This document shows, one piece after another, positions 30,987-41,181 of a DNA stretch of 64,000 nt. The notes under the pieces were generated by a model. That model did not search any database and had not been told where the DNA came from. It saw only the letters and a list, made by a program, of their open reading frames with translations. Numbering within the stretch: the stretch's first letter is position 1; each line of letters starts with the position of its first letter. This DNA comes from Micromonospora echinofusca (lineage in GTDB: Bacteria > Actinomycetota > Actinomycetes > Mycobacteriales > Micromonosporaceae), in the NCBI RefSeq assembly GCF_900091445.1, contig NZ_LT607733.1:2187501-2251500 (forward strand), read 5' to 3'. Position numbers and translations under genes: made by a program.

Positions 30987-32223
30987 ATCCACGCTCGTGC
31001 AGGTGACGGAACCCGGCCTGCCGCCCGTGCCGGCGCGGATCCGCGCCGACTTCCCCCTACTGTCCCGTGACATCGACGGGCACCGGCTGGTCTACCTGGA
31101 CAGTGCCGCGACGAGTCTGACGCCCCTGCCGGTGGTCGAGGAGATCTCCCGGTTCTACACCGAGGTCGCCGCCAACATCCACCGCGGCAAGCACGTGCTG
31201 TCGGAACAGGCCTCGGACGACTTCGAGAACGTCCGCATGAAGGTCGCCCAGTACACGGGCTTCCGCAGCAACGAGGTGGTGTTCACCGCCAACACCACCG
31301 CGTCGATGAACCTCGTCGCCAGCGGTCTCCCACTGGACCCCGACGACCTGGTGCTCGTACCGGCCGACGGCCACCACTCCGCGATCCTGCCCTGGCGGGA
31401 CCGGGCCAGGGTGGCCTGGCTGCCGACCGACGGGCACGGTGTCGTCGACCTCGACAGGTACGCCGAACTGCTGTCGGAGCGGCCGGCGGTGGTGGTCCTC
31501 AGCCACTGCTCGAACGTCTCCGGCGCGTATGCCCCGGTCGAGACGATGAGCCGGATGGCCAAGGAGGCCGGCGCCGTCACGGTGCTCGACGCCGCCCAGT
31601 CCATCGGGCATCGGCGGCCGAAGCACACGACGATCGACTTCCTGGCGTTCTCCGCGCACAAGATGCTCGGTCCGACCGGGCTGGGCGTGCTCTGCGGCCG
31701 GTACGACCAACTGGCGCGGCTGACCCCGCCCGCCCTCGGTGGCGGAGTGGTCGACTGGGTCGACGAGCAGCGGCACGAGCTGCGCAAACTGCCGCACCGG
31801 TTCGAGGCCGGCACCCCGCACATCGCCGGGGTCTACGGGCTCGGCGCCGCCATCGACTACCTGTACCGGCTGGGCCTGGACACCGTGGCCGAGCACGACA
31901 GGGCACTCGGGCGGGCGCTGGTGGAGCAGGCGTCGACCCGACCGTACGCCCGGATCCTCGGCCCGACCGAGGGTGACCGGGGCGCGATCCTGAGCCTCGC
32001 CATCGACGGCCTGCACTCCATGAAGCCGGTCGCGCAGATCCTCAGCGACTCCTACGGGATCATGTGCCGCTCCGGGCACATGTGCGCGCAGCCGTTCGTC
32101 GACCGCTTCACCGACGACGAGATCCTGCGCGCCTCCGGATACATCTACAACGACCTCGACGACGTCCACGCGTTCTTCACCGCACTCGACGAGATCGTCG
32201 GTGCGCTGGGAGCACGCTCGTGA
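30979..32223 (+). CDS. SufS-like cysteine desulfurase / PLP-dependent class V enzyme
   Basis: A 414-residue group II cysteine desulfurase-like enzyme. The PLP lysine is Lys228 in FSAHKMLGPTG, and the persulfide cysteine is retained as Cys369 in RSGHMCAQP, matching RxGHxCA in SufS. It therefore probably takes sulfur from cysteine, or selenium from selenocysteine, rather than being a purely PLP lyase. It overlaps the PaaK-like gene by 8 bases and is followed by a stand-alone A-T gene. No other Suf or Isc gene is nearby, which argues for a dedicated role in the pathway: either supplying sulfur to an activated carboxylate or forming an unusual amino acid. Confidence 0.85.
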   Translation: MSESTLVQVTEPGLPPVPARIRADFPLLSRDIDGHRLVYLDSAATSLTPLPVVEEISRFYTEVAANIHRGKHVLSEQASDDFENVRMKVAQYTGFRSNEVVFTANTTASMNLVASGLPLDPDDLVLVPADGHHSAILPWRDRARVAWLPTDGHGVVDLDRYAELLSERPAVVVLSHCSNVSGAYAPVETMSRMAKEAGAVTVLDAAQSIGHRRPKHTTIDFLAFSAHKMLGPTGLGVLCGRYDQLARLTPPALGGGVVDWVDEQRHELRKLPHRFEAGTPHIAGVYGLGAAIDYLYRLGLDTVAEHDRALGRALVEQASTRPYARILGPTEGDRGAILSLAIDGLHSMKPVAQILSDSYGIMCRSGHMCAQPFVDRFTDDEILRASGYIYNDLDDVHAFFTALDEIVGALGARS

Positions 32224-32274
32224 ACGACGTCAGCGGTTGTGCTACCGACACCGGAAAGGCGACGAGACATCACC

Positions 32275-34074
32275 ATGGCTGAGTGGGGCACCTCCTCCCC
32301 AGGTCACCTTGTCGACCTGCTGGAGACGACGGCTGAGTCGACCCCCGACCGAACCGCCATCCACTCCCGCGACGGAGCGGTCACCTATCGGGAACTCCAC
32401 GAGCGGGCGGGCCGGCTGGCCGCCCTGCTGCGTGCCGACGGGATCGGCCCGGGCGACGTCTGCGGCGTCCTGGCCGGGCCCTCGACCGAGGGCGTCGTCG
32501 CCATCCTCGCGGTGGTCCGCGCCGGCGCGGCCTACCTGCCGCTGTGCCCGTCGCTGCCCCCGGCACGGATCGACGACGTCGTCGTCCAGGCGCGACCGCG
32601 GCTCGTCCTGTCCGCCGAGCCGACGGAGCGGACGCTGACCGGCGACGTGCCGGTGCTGCCCCTGTCGGTGGCCGAGGACCGGGCCCGGGACGTGCCCGCC
32701 CCGGCGGCGCCCCCGGCGATCCAGCCGGAGGACGCCGTGATGGTGCTCTTCACCTCCGGCTCGACCGGTACGCCGAAGGGGGTGGTGGTCCCGCACCGCG
32801 CGCTGCTCAACCGGATCCTCTGGGGCCAACGGGAGTACCCGGTGGGCGCCGACGACCGGCTGCTGCACCACACCCGCTACATCTACGACTTCTCCGCCTG
32901 GGAGGTCTTCGCGCCGCTGGCGTTCGGGGCGACGCTCGTGGTCGGCGACTTCACCGCGTACCCCGACTTCGACGCGATGGCCGAGATCATCCAGAAGCAC
33001 GACGTCACCATGGTGCACTTCGTACCGTCGGTCATGTCCGGCTTCCTCGGCCGCGACGCGGCACGCCAGTGCACCTCGCTCAGCACGGTCTTCTCCGGCG
33101 GGGAGAGCCTGCCCGCCTCGCTCGCCCGGCGCGTCACCGAGACCTACGACGCCACGCTCTACAACCAGTACGGCCCCACCGAGACGTGCATCGACTCGAC
33201 GTTCTTCCGCTACGACCCGGCGGCGGAGGACGCCGGCGGGGTGCCGATCGGACGCGCGGTCGACGGCACCCGGCTGTACGTCCTCGACGACCGGCTCCGC
33301 CCGACGCCCGACGGCGTCGCCGGGGAACTGCACATCGCCGGCGTCGGCCTGGCCACCGGATACCTTGGCCGCCCGGACCTGACCGCCGAGCGGTTCGTGC
33401 CCGACCCGTTCGGCGGTGACGGGGAGCGGATGTACCGCACCGGGGACGTGGTGCGGCGCCGACCCGACGGAAACCTCGAGTTCGTCGGGCGGACCGACCG
33501 CCAGGTCAACGTACGCGGCGTGCGGGTCGAGCTGGGGGAGGTGGAGGCCGCCCTGACGGCCCACGCCGAGGTGACGCAGGCCGTGGCCCTGGTCACCGAC
33601 GACGAACGCGCCCACCTGGTCGCCTGGGTGGCGGCCGCGCCGGGCACGGTCGACGGCGGCACGCTGCGCGAGTTCGTGCAGCGGCGGTTGCCGCGCCCGT
33701 TCGTACCGGATCAGGTGGTGGTGGGCGACACCCTGCCGCTGCTGCCGACCGGCAAGGTCGACCACGGCGCGGTACGGGACCTGGTGGCCGCCGCCCTGCA
33801 CCGCACCCCCGGCGCGGACGCCCCTGGGACCGGCGGGCAGGAGGCGGGCGGGGTGGCCGGCGAGGTGGCCGCGCTGTGGCGGGACATCCTGGAGGTCGAC
33901 CAGGTCGGCCCCGACGACGACTTCTTCGAACTCGGTGGCCACTCGCTGCTCGCCGTCGAGATGGTCAGCGTGCTCAACGAGCGGCTGGGAAGCGCCATCG
34001 ATCTCGCCGACTTCTTCGAGAGCCCCACCGTGCGTACGTGCGCGACGCTCATCGAAGCAGACGGCGCCAGATGA
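32275..34074 (+). CDS. Stand-alone NRPS A-T didomain
   Basis: A 599-residue adenylation plus carrier protein. Phosphate loop FTSGSTGTPKGV, A5 YNQYGPTETC, A10 LPTGKVD with its lysine, and T Ser557 in GGHSLLA. Code D-F-W-H-F-G-Q-I-D has the amino-group Asp but no confident match; Glu- and Ser-type codes share parts of it. No condensation domain precedes it. The synthetase at 41178-45803 ends in a condensation domain without a following A-T, so this protein could be its partner in trans, or it could load a residue for the dioxygenase. ATG at 32275 chosen by alignment with A-domain starts; GTG at 32239 is possible but no ribosome site is clear for either. Confidence 0.88.
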   Translation: MAEWGTSSPGHLVDLLETTAESTPDRTAIHSRDGAVTYRELHERAGRLAALLRADGIGPGDVCGVLAGPSTEGVVAILAVVRAGAAYLPLCPSLPPARIDDVVVQARPRLVLSAEPTERTLTGDVPVLPLSVAEDRARDVPAPAAPPAIQPEDAVMVLFTSGSTGTPKGVVVPHRALLNRILWGQREYPVGADDRLLHHTRYIYDFSAWEVFAPLAFGATLVVGDFTAYPDFDAMAEIIQKHDVTMVHFVPSVMSGFLGRDAARQCTSLSTVFSGGESLPASLARRVTETYDATLYNQYGPTETCIDSTFFRYDPAAEDAGGVPIGRAVDGTRLYVLDDRLRPTPDGVAGELHIAGVGLATGYLGRPDLTAERFVPDPFGGDGERMYRTGDVVRRRPDGNLEFVGRTDRQVNVRGVRVELGEVEAALTAHAEVTQAVALVTDDERAHLVAWVAAAPGTVDGGTLREFVQRRLPRPFVPDQVVVGDTLPLLPTGKVDHGAVRDLVAAALHRTPGADAPGTGGQEAGGVAGEVAALWRDILEVDQVGPDDDFFELGGHSLLAVEMVSVLNERLGSAIDLADFFESPTVRTCATLIEADGAR

Positions 34075-34099
34075 GGCCGGCTGTCGCGGGAACGAGGCG

Positions 34100-37000
34100 A
34101 TGACCGGCAGCAGCGGGCGCGGCCCGGAGCAGCTCGTGGCGTACCTCGCGACGTCGGACGCCGCGCTGGACGAGGCGCAGGTCCGGCGGTTCCTCGCCGG
34201 ACGGCTACCCGCCCCGCTCATCCCGTCCAGCTTCGTGCTGCTCGACGCGCTCCCGACGACGGCCAGCGGCAAGATCGACCGCCGTGCCCTACCGGCCCCC
34301 CGGCCCACCGGCGATGGCGGACGTGGCGCCCCGGTCGGCGCCCTGGAGTCCCGCCTGGCGCAGGTCTGGGGCGAGGTGCTCGGCGTGCCGGCCGAGCAGG
34401 TGGGACGCGACGACGACTTCTTCGCGCTCGGCGGGCACTCCCTCGCGGCCATGCGGCTCGCGGGGCGGCTGGGGGAGTTCGCCGGCAGCGCGGTCACCGT
34501 CCGGACCGTCTTCGAACATCCGACGCTCGCCCGTCAGGCGGCGCTGATCGGCGACGCGGCCGGGCTGGCGCCCGCCGGGATGCAGCCCCGTTCGGCGCCG
34601 GTACCCCGGTCGGGCGGGGACCGCCGTCCGCTCTCCTTCGGGCAGCAGCGGCTCTGGCTGTTCGAGCAGGCGCGTCCCGGCACCGCCGCCTACGTCGTCA
34701 ACGCGGTGTCCCGCACCGGCCAGGTGCTGGACGAGAAGCGACTGACGGTCGCCGTCGACGACGTGGTGCGGCGGCACGAGGCGCTGCGCAGCCGGTTCGG
34801 CGACACGGACGGGGTGCCGTACCAGCAGGTCGAGCCGGATCTGCGGATCCTGCCGACCGCGCACGACGTCCGCGACCCCCGGGCGGGGCGGGCTCTCGGG
34901 GCCGCCCGCGCGATCGTCGAGCGAGCGGCGGAGACGCCCTTCTCCCTGCGGCACGGGCCGCTGCTGCGGGTCGACCTGATCCGGGTCGCCGACGACGACA
35001 CCTGGCTGTCGCTGACCCTGCACCACATCGTCTGCGACGGCTGGTCGCTGGAGCTGCTGGTCCGTGAGCTGGCCGACGCGTACCACCGCACCGACGCGGG
35101 CGCGGCGGTGCCGCCGCCGTTGCCCGTGCAGTACGGCGACTACGCCGCCTGGCAACGGGAGCGGCTGGACGGCCCGCGGCTCGACCGGCTGCTCACCCAC
35201 TGGCGCGGGCTGCTGGCCGACGCGCCGGTCCGGCCCCTCGTCCCCACCGACGCGCCCGACCCGACGCGCGACTACACCGGCGGCACCGTCGACTTCACGA
35301 TCAGCGCGGCGCTCACCCGACGGCTGCGGTCCGTCTGCCAGGACCACGACGTCACCCTCTACATGCTCCTGCTGACCGGCTTCGCGGCGCTGCTGGCCCG
35401 TCGGTCGGGAGAACGCGACATCCTGGTCGGCACGCCGGTGGCCGACCGGGACGCGCGCGAGACCGAGCCGCTCATCGGCTTCCTGGTCAACACGGTGGTC
35501 CTACGGATGACCGTCGAGCCCGCGGCACCCCTGCGCGACCTGCTCGCCCACGTCCGTCAGGTCACGCTGGACGCCTTCAACCACAAGGAGCTGCCCTTCG
35601 AGCGGCTGGTGGCGGAGCTGAGCCGCGCCGGAGCGACGGAGCCGGCCCTGTTCCAGGCGATGTTCGCCCTCCAGAACGCCGTGCCGGTCGCCGGCGGGCA
35701 CGACTTCGGCCCGTACGAGGTGACCTCCGGCACCGGCGGCACGGACCTGGTCATGTCGATGGAGGAGGTCGACAGCCACCTCGTCGGCCGCCTCGAGTAC
35801 GACACCGGCCTGTTCCGGCCCGACTCGATGCGGGTGCTGGTGGACCTCTACCGCGAGATCCTCGCCACCCTGGCGACCGTCCCGGAGGTGGCGACGGCAG
35901 ACCTGCCGGCGCTCAGCGGCACCGAGTGGCAGGCGCTGGTCCACGACGCGAACGACACCGTGGCGGCGTACCCGCACGACCGGTGCGTCCACCAGCTGAT
36001 CGAGGAGCGGGCCCGCAGCGCCGGTGACCGGGTCGCCGTCGTCTGTGGGGCCGAGAGCCTCACGTACGCCGAGCTGGACGCCCGGGCCGACGCGCTGGCC
36101 CGACGCCTGCTGGCCCGCGGCGCCGGTCCCGACCGGCTCGTCGCCGTCGGCGTGCACCGGGTGGAACTCGTCGTGGCGTTGCTCGCCGTGCTGAAGTCGG
36201 GCGCGGCCTACCTGCCGGTGGACCCGAGCCAGCCGGCGTCCCGGGTGGCGGCGGCTCTGCGGCAGGCGCGGCCGGCCCTGGTGATCGGCGACACCGTCGA
36301 GGCGCCACCCGGCACCGAGGTGGTGTCACCCGCCGCGGACCCCGCGCACGAGCCGCCGCCCTTCGCCGGCGCGCTGCCGGCCGTGGACCCGGACCACCTG
36401 GCGTACGCGCTGTTCACGTCCGGCTCCACCGGCGTCCCCAAGGGCGTGATGGTCAGCCACCGCTCCCTCTGCGCCGAGGTGACCTGGCGCAACGGATACC
36501 TCGGGCTGGGCGCCGACGACGCGGTCCTGCAGACGTTCGCGGCCTCGTTCGACCCCTCGGTCTGGGAGATCGTCGGCACCCTGGCGGCCGGGGCCCGGCT
36601 GGTCCTGCTCCCGCACGGCGCCGACGACGACCTGCGGGCGGTGGCGGACTCCCTGCGTGCCGGCGGGGTCACCGTGCTCCAGGCGGTGCCGTCGAAGCTG
36701 CGCCTGCTGCTGGCGACCGACGCCTTCGCCGGGGCCCGTGGGCTGCGCTGCCTGGTCGCCGGTGGGGAGGCGCTCCCCGCAGACCTCGTCGCCCAGGTCC
36801 ACGCCGCGGTCCCCGCCGACCTGCACAACCTCTACGGCCCGACCGAGGCGTGCATCGACGCCACCGCCTTCCCGGTGCCCCGGCCCCTACCGGGCAGCGA
36901 CGCGGCGCCGATCGGCCGGCCGGCCGGGAACACCACCGTGCACCTGCTCGACGAGCGCGGCCGGCCGGTGCCCCCCGGCGCACTCGGGGAGCTGTACATC

Positions 37001-37804
37001 GGCGGCCTCGGGCTGGCCCGTGGCTACCTGCACCGCCCCGACCTCACGGCCGAGCGGTTCGTGCCCGACCCCTTCAGCGACGAGCCGGGCGCGCGCCTGT
37101 ACCGCACCGGGGACCTCGCGCGACGCGACCCGGACGGCGACATCCGCTTCGTCGGGCGCCGCGACGACCAGGTCAAGGTCCGCGGCTACCGGGTCGAGCT
37201 GGGCGAGATCGAGGCGGTACTCCAGGGGCATCCCGCGGTGCGGCACGCCGTCGTCCTGCTGCACGGGGAACCCGCCGCCGAGCGGCACCTCGTGGCGTAC
37301 CTGACGGGGGACGCCCCCGACACCGCCGAACTGCGCCGGTACCTGCGCTCCCGGCTGCCGCACTACATGGTGCCCACCGCGTACGTCGTGCTGGCCGCCC
37401 TTCCGCTGCTGCCCAGCGGCAAGGTCGACCGGCGGGCGCTGCCCGCGCCGGAGCGGTACGACACCGTGGGGCACGACCGCACGCCGCCGCGTACCCCCAC
37501 CGAGCGACGCCTCGTCGCGCTGTGGGCGCAGGCGCTGGACGTGCCCGTGGAGCGCATCGGCGTGCACGACAGCTTCTTCGATCTCGGCGGGAACTCGCTG
37601 CTGGCGGCGCGGTTGAACGCCCGGATCGCCGGATCTTTCGGAGTCGAGATGCCCCTCGGGCGTCTGTTCGACCACCCCACGCCCGCCGAGTTGGCGACGG
37701 CCGTGGAGGAGCAGGTGATCGACCTGGTCAGCGCGTTGTCGGACGACGAGGCCGCGCAGTGGCTGAGCCGACTTGGACCGACCACGGAGGAGGAGTCGTC
37801 GTGA
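34100..37804 (+). CDS. NRPS starting with the C-terminal part of an A domain: A(C-part)-T-C-A-T
   Basis: A 1234-residue synthetase with an odd beginning. Residues 8-70 are the end of an adenylation domain only: GPEQLVAYLATSD, RLPAPLIPSSFVLLDALP and the A10 motif TASGKIDRRALP with Lys58. The large A core is absent. A carrier domain (Ser114 in GGHSLAA) follows, then a complete C (HHIVCDG), A (FTSGSTGVPKG; code D-P-W-Q-V-G-L-I-D, Gln-like at best) and T (Ser1166). The missing A core has exactly the content of the truncated A domain encoded at 45800-48577. ATG at 34100 lies 25 bases after the A-T gene, with GAGG close upstream. Its last bases overlap the next NRPS (GTGA). Confidence 0.9.
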   Translation: MTGSSGRGPEQLVAYLATSDAALDEAQVRRFLAGRLPAPLIPSSFVLLDALPTTASGKIDRRALPAPRPTGDGGRGAPVGALESRLAQVWGEVLGVPAEQVGRDDDFFALGGHSLAAMRLAGRLGEFAGSAVTVRTVFEHPTLARQAALIGDAAGLAPAGMQPRSAPVPRSGGDRRPLSFGQQRLWLFEQARPGTAAYVVNAVSRTGQVLDEKRLTVAVDDVVRRHEALRSRFGDTDGVPYQQVEPDLRILPTAHDVRDPRAGRALGAARAIVERAAETPFSLRHGPLLRVDLIRVADDDTWLSLTLHHIVCDGWSLELLVRELADAYHRTDAGAAVPPPLPVQYGDYAAWQRERLDGPRLDRLLTHWRGLLADAPVRPLVPTDAPDPTRDYTGGTVDFTISAALTRRLRSVCQDHDVTLYMLLLTGFAALLARRSGERDILVGTPVADRDARETEPLIGFLVNTVVLRMTVEPAAPLRDLLAHVRQVTLDAFNHKELPFERLVAELSRAGATEPALFQAMFALQNAVPVAGGHDFGPYEVTSGTGGTDLVMSMEEVDSHLVGRLEYDTGLFRPDSMRVLVDLYREILATLATVPEVATADLPALSGTEWQALVHDANDTVAAYPHDRCVHQLIEERARSAGDRVAVVCGAESLTYAELDARADALARRLLARGAGPDRLVAVGVHRVELVVALLAVLKSGAAYLPVDPSQPASRVAAALRQARPALVIGDTVEAPPGTEVVSPAADPAHEPPPFAGALPAVDPDHLAYALFTSGSTGVPKGVMVSHRSLCAEVTWRNGYLGLGADDAVLQTFAASFDPSVWEIVGTLAAGARLVLLPHGADDDLRAVADSLRAGGVTVLQAVPSKLRLLLATDAFAGARGLRCLVAGGEALPADLVAQVHAAVPADLHNLYGPTEACIDATAFPVPRPLPGSDAAPIGRPAGNTTVHLLDERGRPVPPGALGELYIGGLGLARGYLHRPDLTAERFVPDPFSDEPGARLYRTGDLARRDPDGDIRFVGRRDDQVKVRGYRVELGEIEAVLQGHPAVRHAVVLLHGEPAAERHLVAYLTGDAPDTAELRRYLRSRLPHYMVPTAYVVLAALPLLPSGKVDRRALPAPERYDTVGHDRTPPRTPTERRLVALWAQALDVPVERIGVHDSFFDLGGNSLLAARLNARIAGSFGVEMPLGRLFDHPTPAELATAVEEQVIDLVSALSDDEAAQWLSRLGPTTEEESS

Positions 37805-40800
37805 CGGAACCGTCCAACGCGCGCCGCGAGCTCATGCGCCGGTTGCTTGCCGGCGACAGCACCGGCGAGCAGCCGATCCGGCGCCGACCGGCGGGGACGC
37901 AGCCGCTGCCGTTGTCGTTCGGCCAGCAACGGTTGTGGATCCTCGACCAGCTCGACGCGGACGCCGCCGCCTACAACGCGAGCGTGGTCTTCCAGGTCGC
38001 CGGCGACCTGGACGCCGACCTGCTCGACCGGGCCGTGCGGACCGTGGTCGCGCGACACGAGATCCTCCGCACCGTGTTCCGCCGGCAGGACGGGCAACCC
38101 GTCCAGGTGGTGCGGCCCGACATGCCGGTGCCGATCCGGCACGACGACCTGCGTGCCGTGGCCGAGCCGGGCCGCTCCGAGGCCGCCCGCAAGCTGGCGG
38201 CCGACGAGGCGGCGGTGCCGTTCGACCTGGAGCGGGGGCCGCTGCTGCGCCTGCGGCTGATCCGTCTGGACGCCGCGGACTGGCGGCTCTGCCTGACCAT
38301 GCACCACATCATCTGCGACGGCTGGTCGCTGGACGTCCTCGTCGACGAGCTGTCGGCCGCCTTCTCGGCGCTCGCCGCCGGTGACGCGCCGCGGTTGCCG
38401 GAGCTGCCGGTGCAGTACGCGGACTACGCGATCTGGCAGCGGGAGCAGCTGCGGGGGCCCGGCCTCGACCGGCTGCTCGCGCACTGGCGCGGCCGCCTGG
38501 CCGGTGCCCCGACGGTGCTCCAGCTCCCCACCGACCGCCCCCGGCCTGCGGTGCAGTCGTTCCGGGGTGCGACGGTTCCGCTCGTGCTGCCCCCGGACGT
38601 GGTGCGGCAGATCCAGGCCGTCTGCAAGCAGCGCCAGGTCACCCCGTTCATGCTGCTGCTCGCCGGGTTCAAGGCGCTGCTCGCCCGCTACAGCGGCAGT
38701 GCGGACGTCGTCGTCGGCACCCCCGTCGGGCACCGCCGGCACACCGCGCTCGAACCGCTGGTCGGCTTCTTCGTCAACACGCTGGTGCTGCGTACGGCCG
38801 TCGCGGGCGGGTCGTCCTTCGCCGACCTGCTCGACGGCGTGCGGGCCACCGCGCTGGACGCGTTCGAACACCAGGACCTGCCGTTCGAGCGGCTGGTCGA
38901 GGAGCTGAGCCCCGAACGCGACCTGAGCGTGAACCCGCTGATCCAGGTGCTGTTCGTGCTGCAGAACGCGCCGGCGGGCGCACGCCGGCTCGGCGCGGCC
39001 TCGCTGACGGCGACGGATCCGGACACCACGACCGCCAAGTTCGACCTGACGCTGTCGCTGGAGAGCCTCGGCGACGAGATCGTCGGCCGGATCGAGTACA
39101 GCACCGACCTGTTCGACCGGTCGAGCGCGCAACGCATCGCCGACAGCTACGTCACCCTCGTCGCGGCAGCGGTCGCCGAGCCGGACCGGCCGGTGGACCG
39201 GCTGCCGTTGCTCACCGCCGACCAGGAGCACCGGCTGCTGCGCGGGCACAACGACACCGTCGCCGAGTTCCCCGCCGACACGTGCCTCGCCCAGCTCGTC
39301 GAGGCGCAGGTCGCCCGTACGCCGGAGCTGACCGCGGTCAGCTGTGGTGCCGGGTCCCTGACCTACCGGCAGCTCAACGCCCGGGCCAACCAGCTCGCCC
39401 GGTTGCTGCTGCGGCACGGCGCCGGGCCGGACCGACTGGTCGGAATCTTCCTGGACAAGTCGCTGCACGCGGCGGTGGCCATCCTGGCCACCCTCAAGGC
39501 CGGCGCCGGCTACGTGCCGCTGGACCCGACCTATCCGGCCGAGCGGGTGGGCCACATGCTCACCGACTCGGCGGCCACCGTCGTGGTCACCCGCTCCGCC
39601 CTGCTGCCGGCGCTGGCCGAGATCACGACCGAGGTCCGTACCCTCGACATGGACACCCTGGACGACGCCCTCGACGCGCTGCCGGACGGCGACCTGCCGC
39701 CCGCCGCGCGCCCGGACGACCTGGCCTACGTGATCTACACGTCCGGGTCGACCGGCCGCCCCAAGGGCGTGATGATGCAGCACCGCGCGCTGGTCAACCT
39801 GCTCGCCTGGTACGGGCGCGTACTGCGCCCCCGGGCGCGCATCCTCCAGTTCTCCTCGTTGAGCTTCGACGCCAGCTTCGCCGACCTGTTCTTCACCTGG
39901 TACAGCGGCGGTCAGGTGGTGATGATCGGCGACCGGGACGACCTGTCGCCGGCGGGCGTGCTGCGGGCGCTGGCCGAGGAGGGCATCGAACGGGCGGTGC
40001 TGCCGGCGGCGATGTTCCACCCCCTCGCCGAGGAGTACGCCCGCCGCCGGCCCGCGCTGCCCCGGCTCCGCGAGTTGGTCTCCAACGCGGAGCAGCTGGA
40101 ACTGACGCCCATGGTGCGGGAGATGTTCGCGGCGCTGCCCGGGTGCGTGCTGCACAACCACTACGGCCCCTCCGAGACGCACGTCGCCACCGGGCACACC
40201 ATGCTTCCCGGTGAGGCGTGGCCGTCGCACGTGCCGATCGGGCGGCCGATCTCCAACTCGACCCTGTACATCGTGGACCGGCACCTGCGTCCGGTGCCGC
40301 AGGGCGTCGTCGGCGAGGTCTACCTGGGCGGCACGGCGGTGGGGCGCGGCTACCTGCACCGTCCGGACCTGACCGCGCAGCGGTACCTGCCCGATCCGTA
40401 CGCCACGCAGCCCGGAGGGCGCTGGTACCGGACGGGGGACCTGGCGCGGTACCTGCCCGACGGGGTGGTGGAGTTCCTCGGCCGGGCCGATCAGCAGGCC
40501 AAGATCCGGGGCTTCCGGGTGGAGCTGGGCGAGGTCGAGGCCGCCCTGGTGGAGGCACCCGGCGTGCGGCAGGCCGTGACGGCGGTGCACGAGTTCGCAC
40601 CGGGCGACCGCCGGCTCGTCGCCTACCTCACCGGCGTCAGCGAGGACGGGCCGTCGGTCGGGGAGGTGCGCCGCAGCGTACGGCAGATCCTCCCGGAATA
40701 CATGGTGCCGTCCTCGTACGTGGTGCTGCCGGAGTTCCCGCTGACCCCCAGCGGGAAGGTCGACCGGCAGTCGTTGCCAGCCCCGGAGCGGTCCCGGCCG

Positions 40801-41181
40801 GATCTCGGCAGCGTGCCGGTGGCGCCGCGTACCGCCACCGAGCGACTGCTCGCCGGGTTCTGGGCGGAGGTGCTCGACCTCGACGCGCCGCAGATCGGCG
40901 TGCACGACGGCTTCTTCGACCTGGGCGGGCATTCCCTGCTGGCCACCCGGCTGATTTCCATGATCAACGACGCGTACGGGACCGAACTCGGGCTCAAGCG
41001 GGTGTTCCAGCATCCGACGCCGGCCGGCTTCGCCGCGCTGCTCGCCGACCAGCTGGGGGAGGACGTCGCCGACCTCGTCTCCGCCACGGTGCTGGAGGTC
41101 GCTTCGATGAGCGCCGAAGGGGTCGAGCGTGGACTCACCGCTGCCACCGGCGGCGAGGTCGAGGGGGAGAAGCTGCCATGA
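37801..41181 (+). CDS. NRPS module C-A-T
   Basis: A single-module synthetase of 1126 residues: condensation domain with HHIICDG, adenylation domain with YTSGSTGRPKGVM and A5 HNHYGPSETHV, and a carrier with Ser1045 in GGHSLLA. Code D-A-A-V-V-N-H-V-A retains Asp235 for the alpha-amino group but matches no code I know; an asparagine at position 301 is unusual. Both ends overlap neighbouring synthetase genes by four bases (GTGA and ATGA), so translation is coupled and module order in this stretch probably follows gene order. The C-terminal 50 residues are acidic and helical, as in docking segments. Confidence 0.92.
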   Translation: MTEPSNARRELMRRLLAGDSTGEQPIRRRPAGTQPLPLSFGQQRLWILDQLDADAAAYNASVVFQVAGDLDADLLDRAVRTVVARHEILRTVFRRQDGQPVQVVRPDMPVPIRHDDLRAVAEPGRSEAARKLAADEAAVPFDLERGPLLRLRLIRLDAADWRLCLTMHHIICDGWSLDVLVDELSAAFSALAAGDAPRLPELPVQYADYAIWQREQLRGPGLDRLLAHWRGRLAGAPTVLQLPTDRPRPAVQSFRGATVPLVLPPDVVRQIQAVCKQRQVTPFMLLLAGFKALLARYSGSADVVVGTPVGHRRHTALEPLVGFFVNTLVLRTAVAGGSSFADLLDGVRATALDAFEHQDLPFERLVEELSPERDLSVNPLIQVLFVLQNAPAGARRLGAASLTATDPDTTTAKFDLTLSLESLGDEIVGRIEYSTDLFDRSSAQRIADSYVTLVAAAVAEPDRPVDRLPLLTADQEHRLLRGHNDTVAEFPADTCLAQLVEAQVARTPELTAVSCGAGSLTYRQLNARANQLARLLLRHGAGPDRLVGIFLDKSLHAAVAILATLKAGAGYVPLDPTYPAERVGHMLTDSAATVVVTRSALLPALAEITTEVRTLDMDTLDDALDALPDGDLPPAARPDDLAYVIYTSGSTGRPKGVMMQHRALVNLLAWYGRVLRPRARILQFSSLSFDASFADLFFTWYSGGQVVMIGDRDDLSPAGVLRALAEEGIERAVLPAAMFHPLAEEYARRRPALPRLRELVSNAEQLELTPMVREMFAALPGCVLHNHYGPSETHVATGHTMLPGEAWPSHVPIGRPISNSTLYIVDRHLRPVPQGVVGEVYLGGTAVGRGYLHRPDLTAQRYLPDPYATQPGGRWYRTGDLARYLPDGVVEFLGRADQQAKIRGFRVELGEVEAALVEAPGVRQAVTAVHEFAPGDRRLVAYLTGVSEDGPSVGEVRRSVRQILPEYMVPSSYVVLPEFPLTPSGKVDRQSLPAPERSRPDLGSVPVAPRTATERLLAGFWAEVLDLDAPQIGVHDGFFDLGGHSLLATRLISMINDAYGTELGLKRVFQHPTPAGFAALLADQLGEDVADLVSATVLEVASMSAEGVERGLTAATGGEVEGEKLP

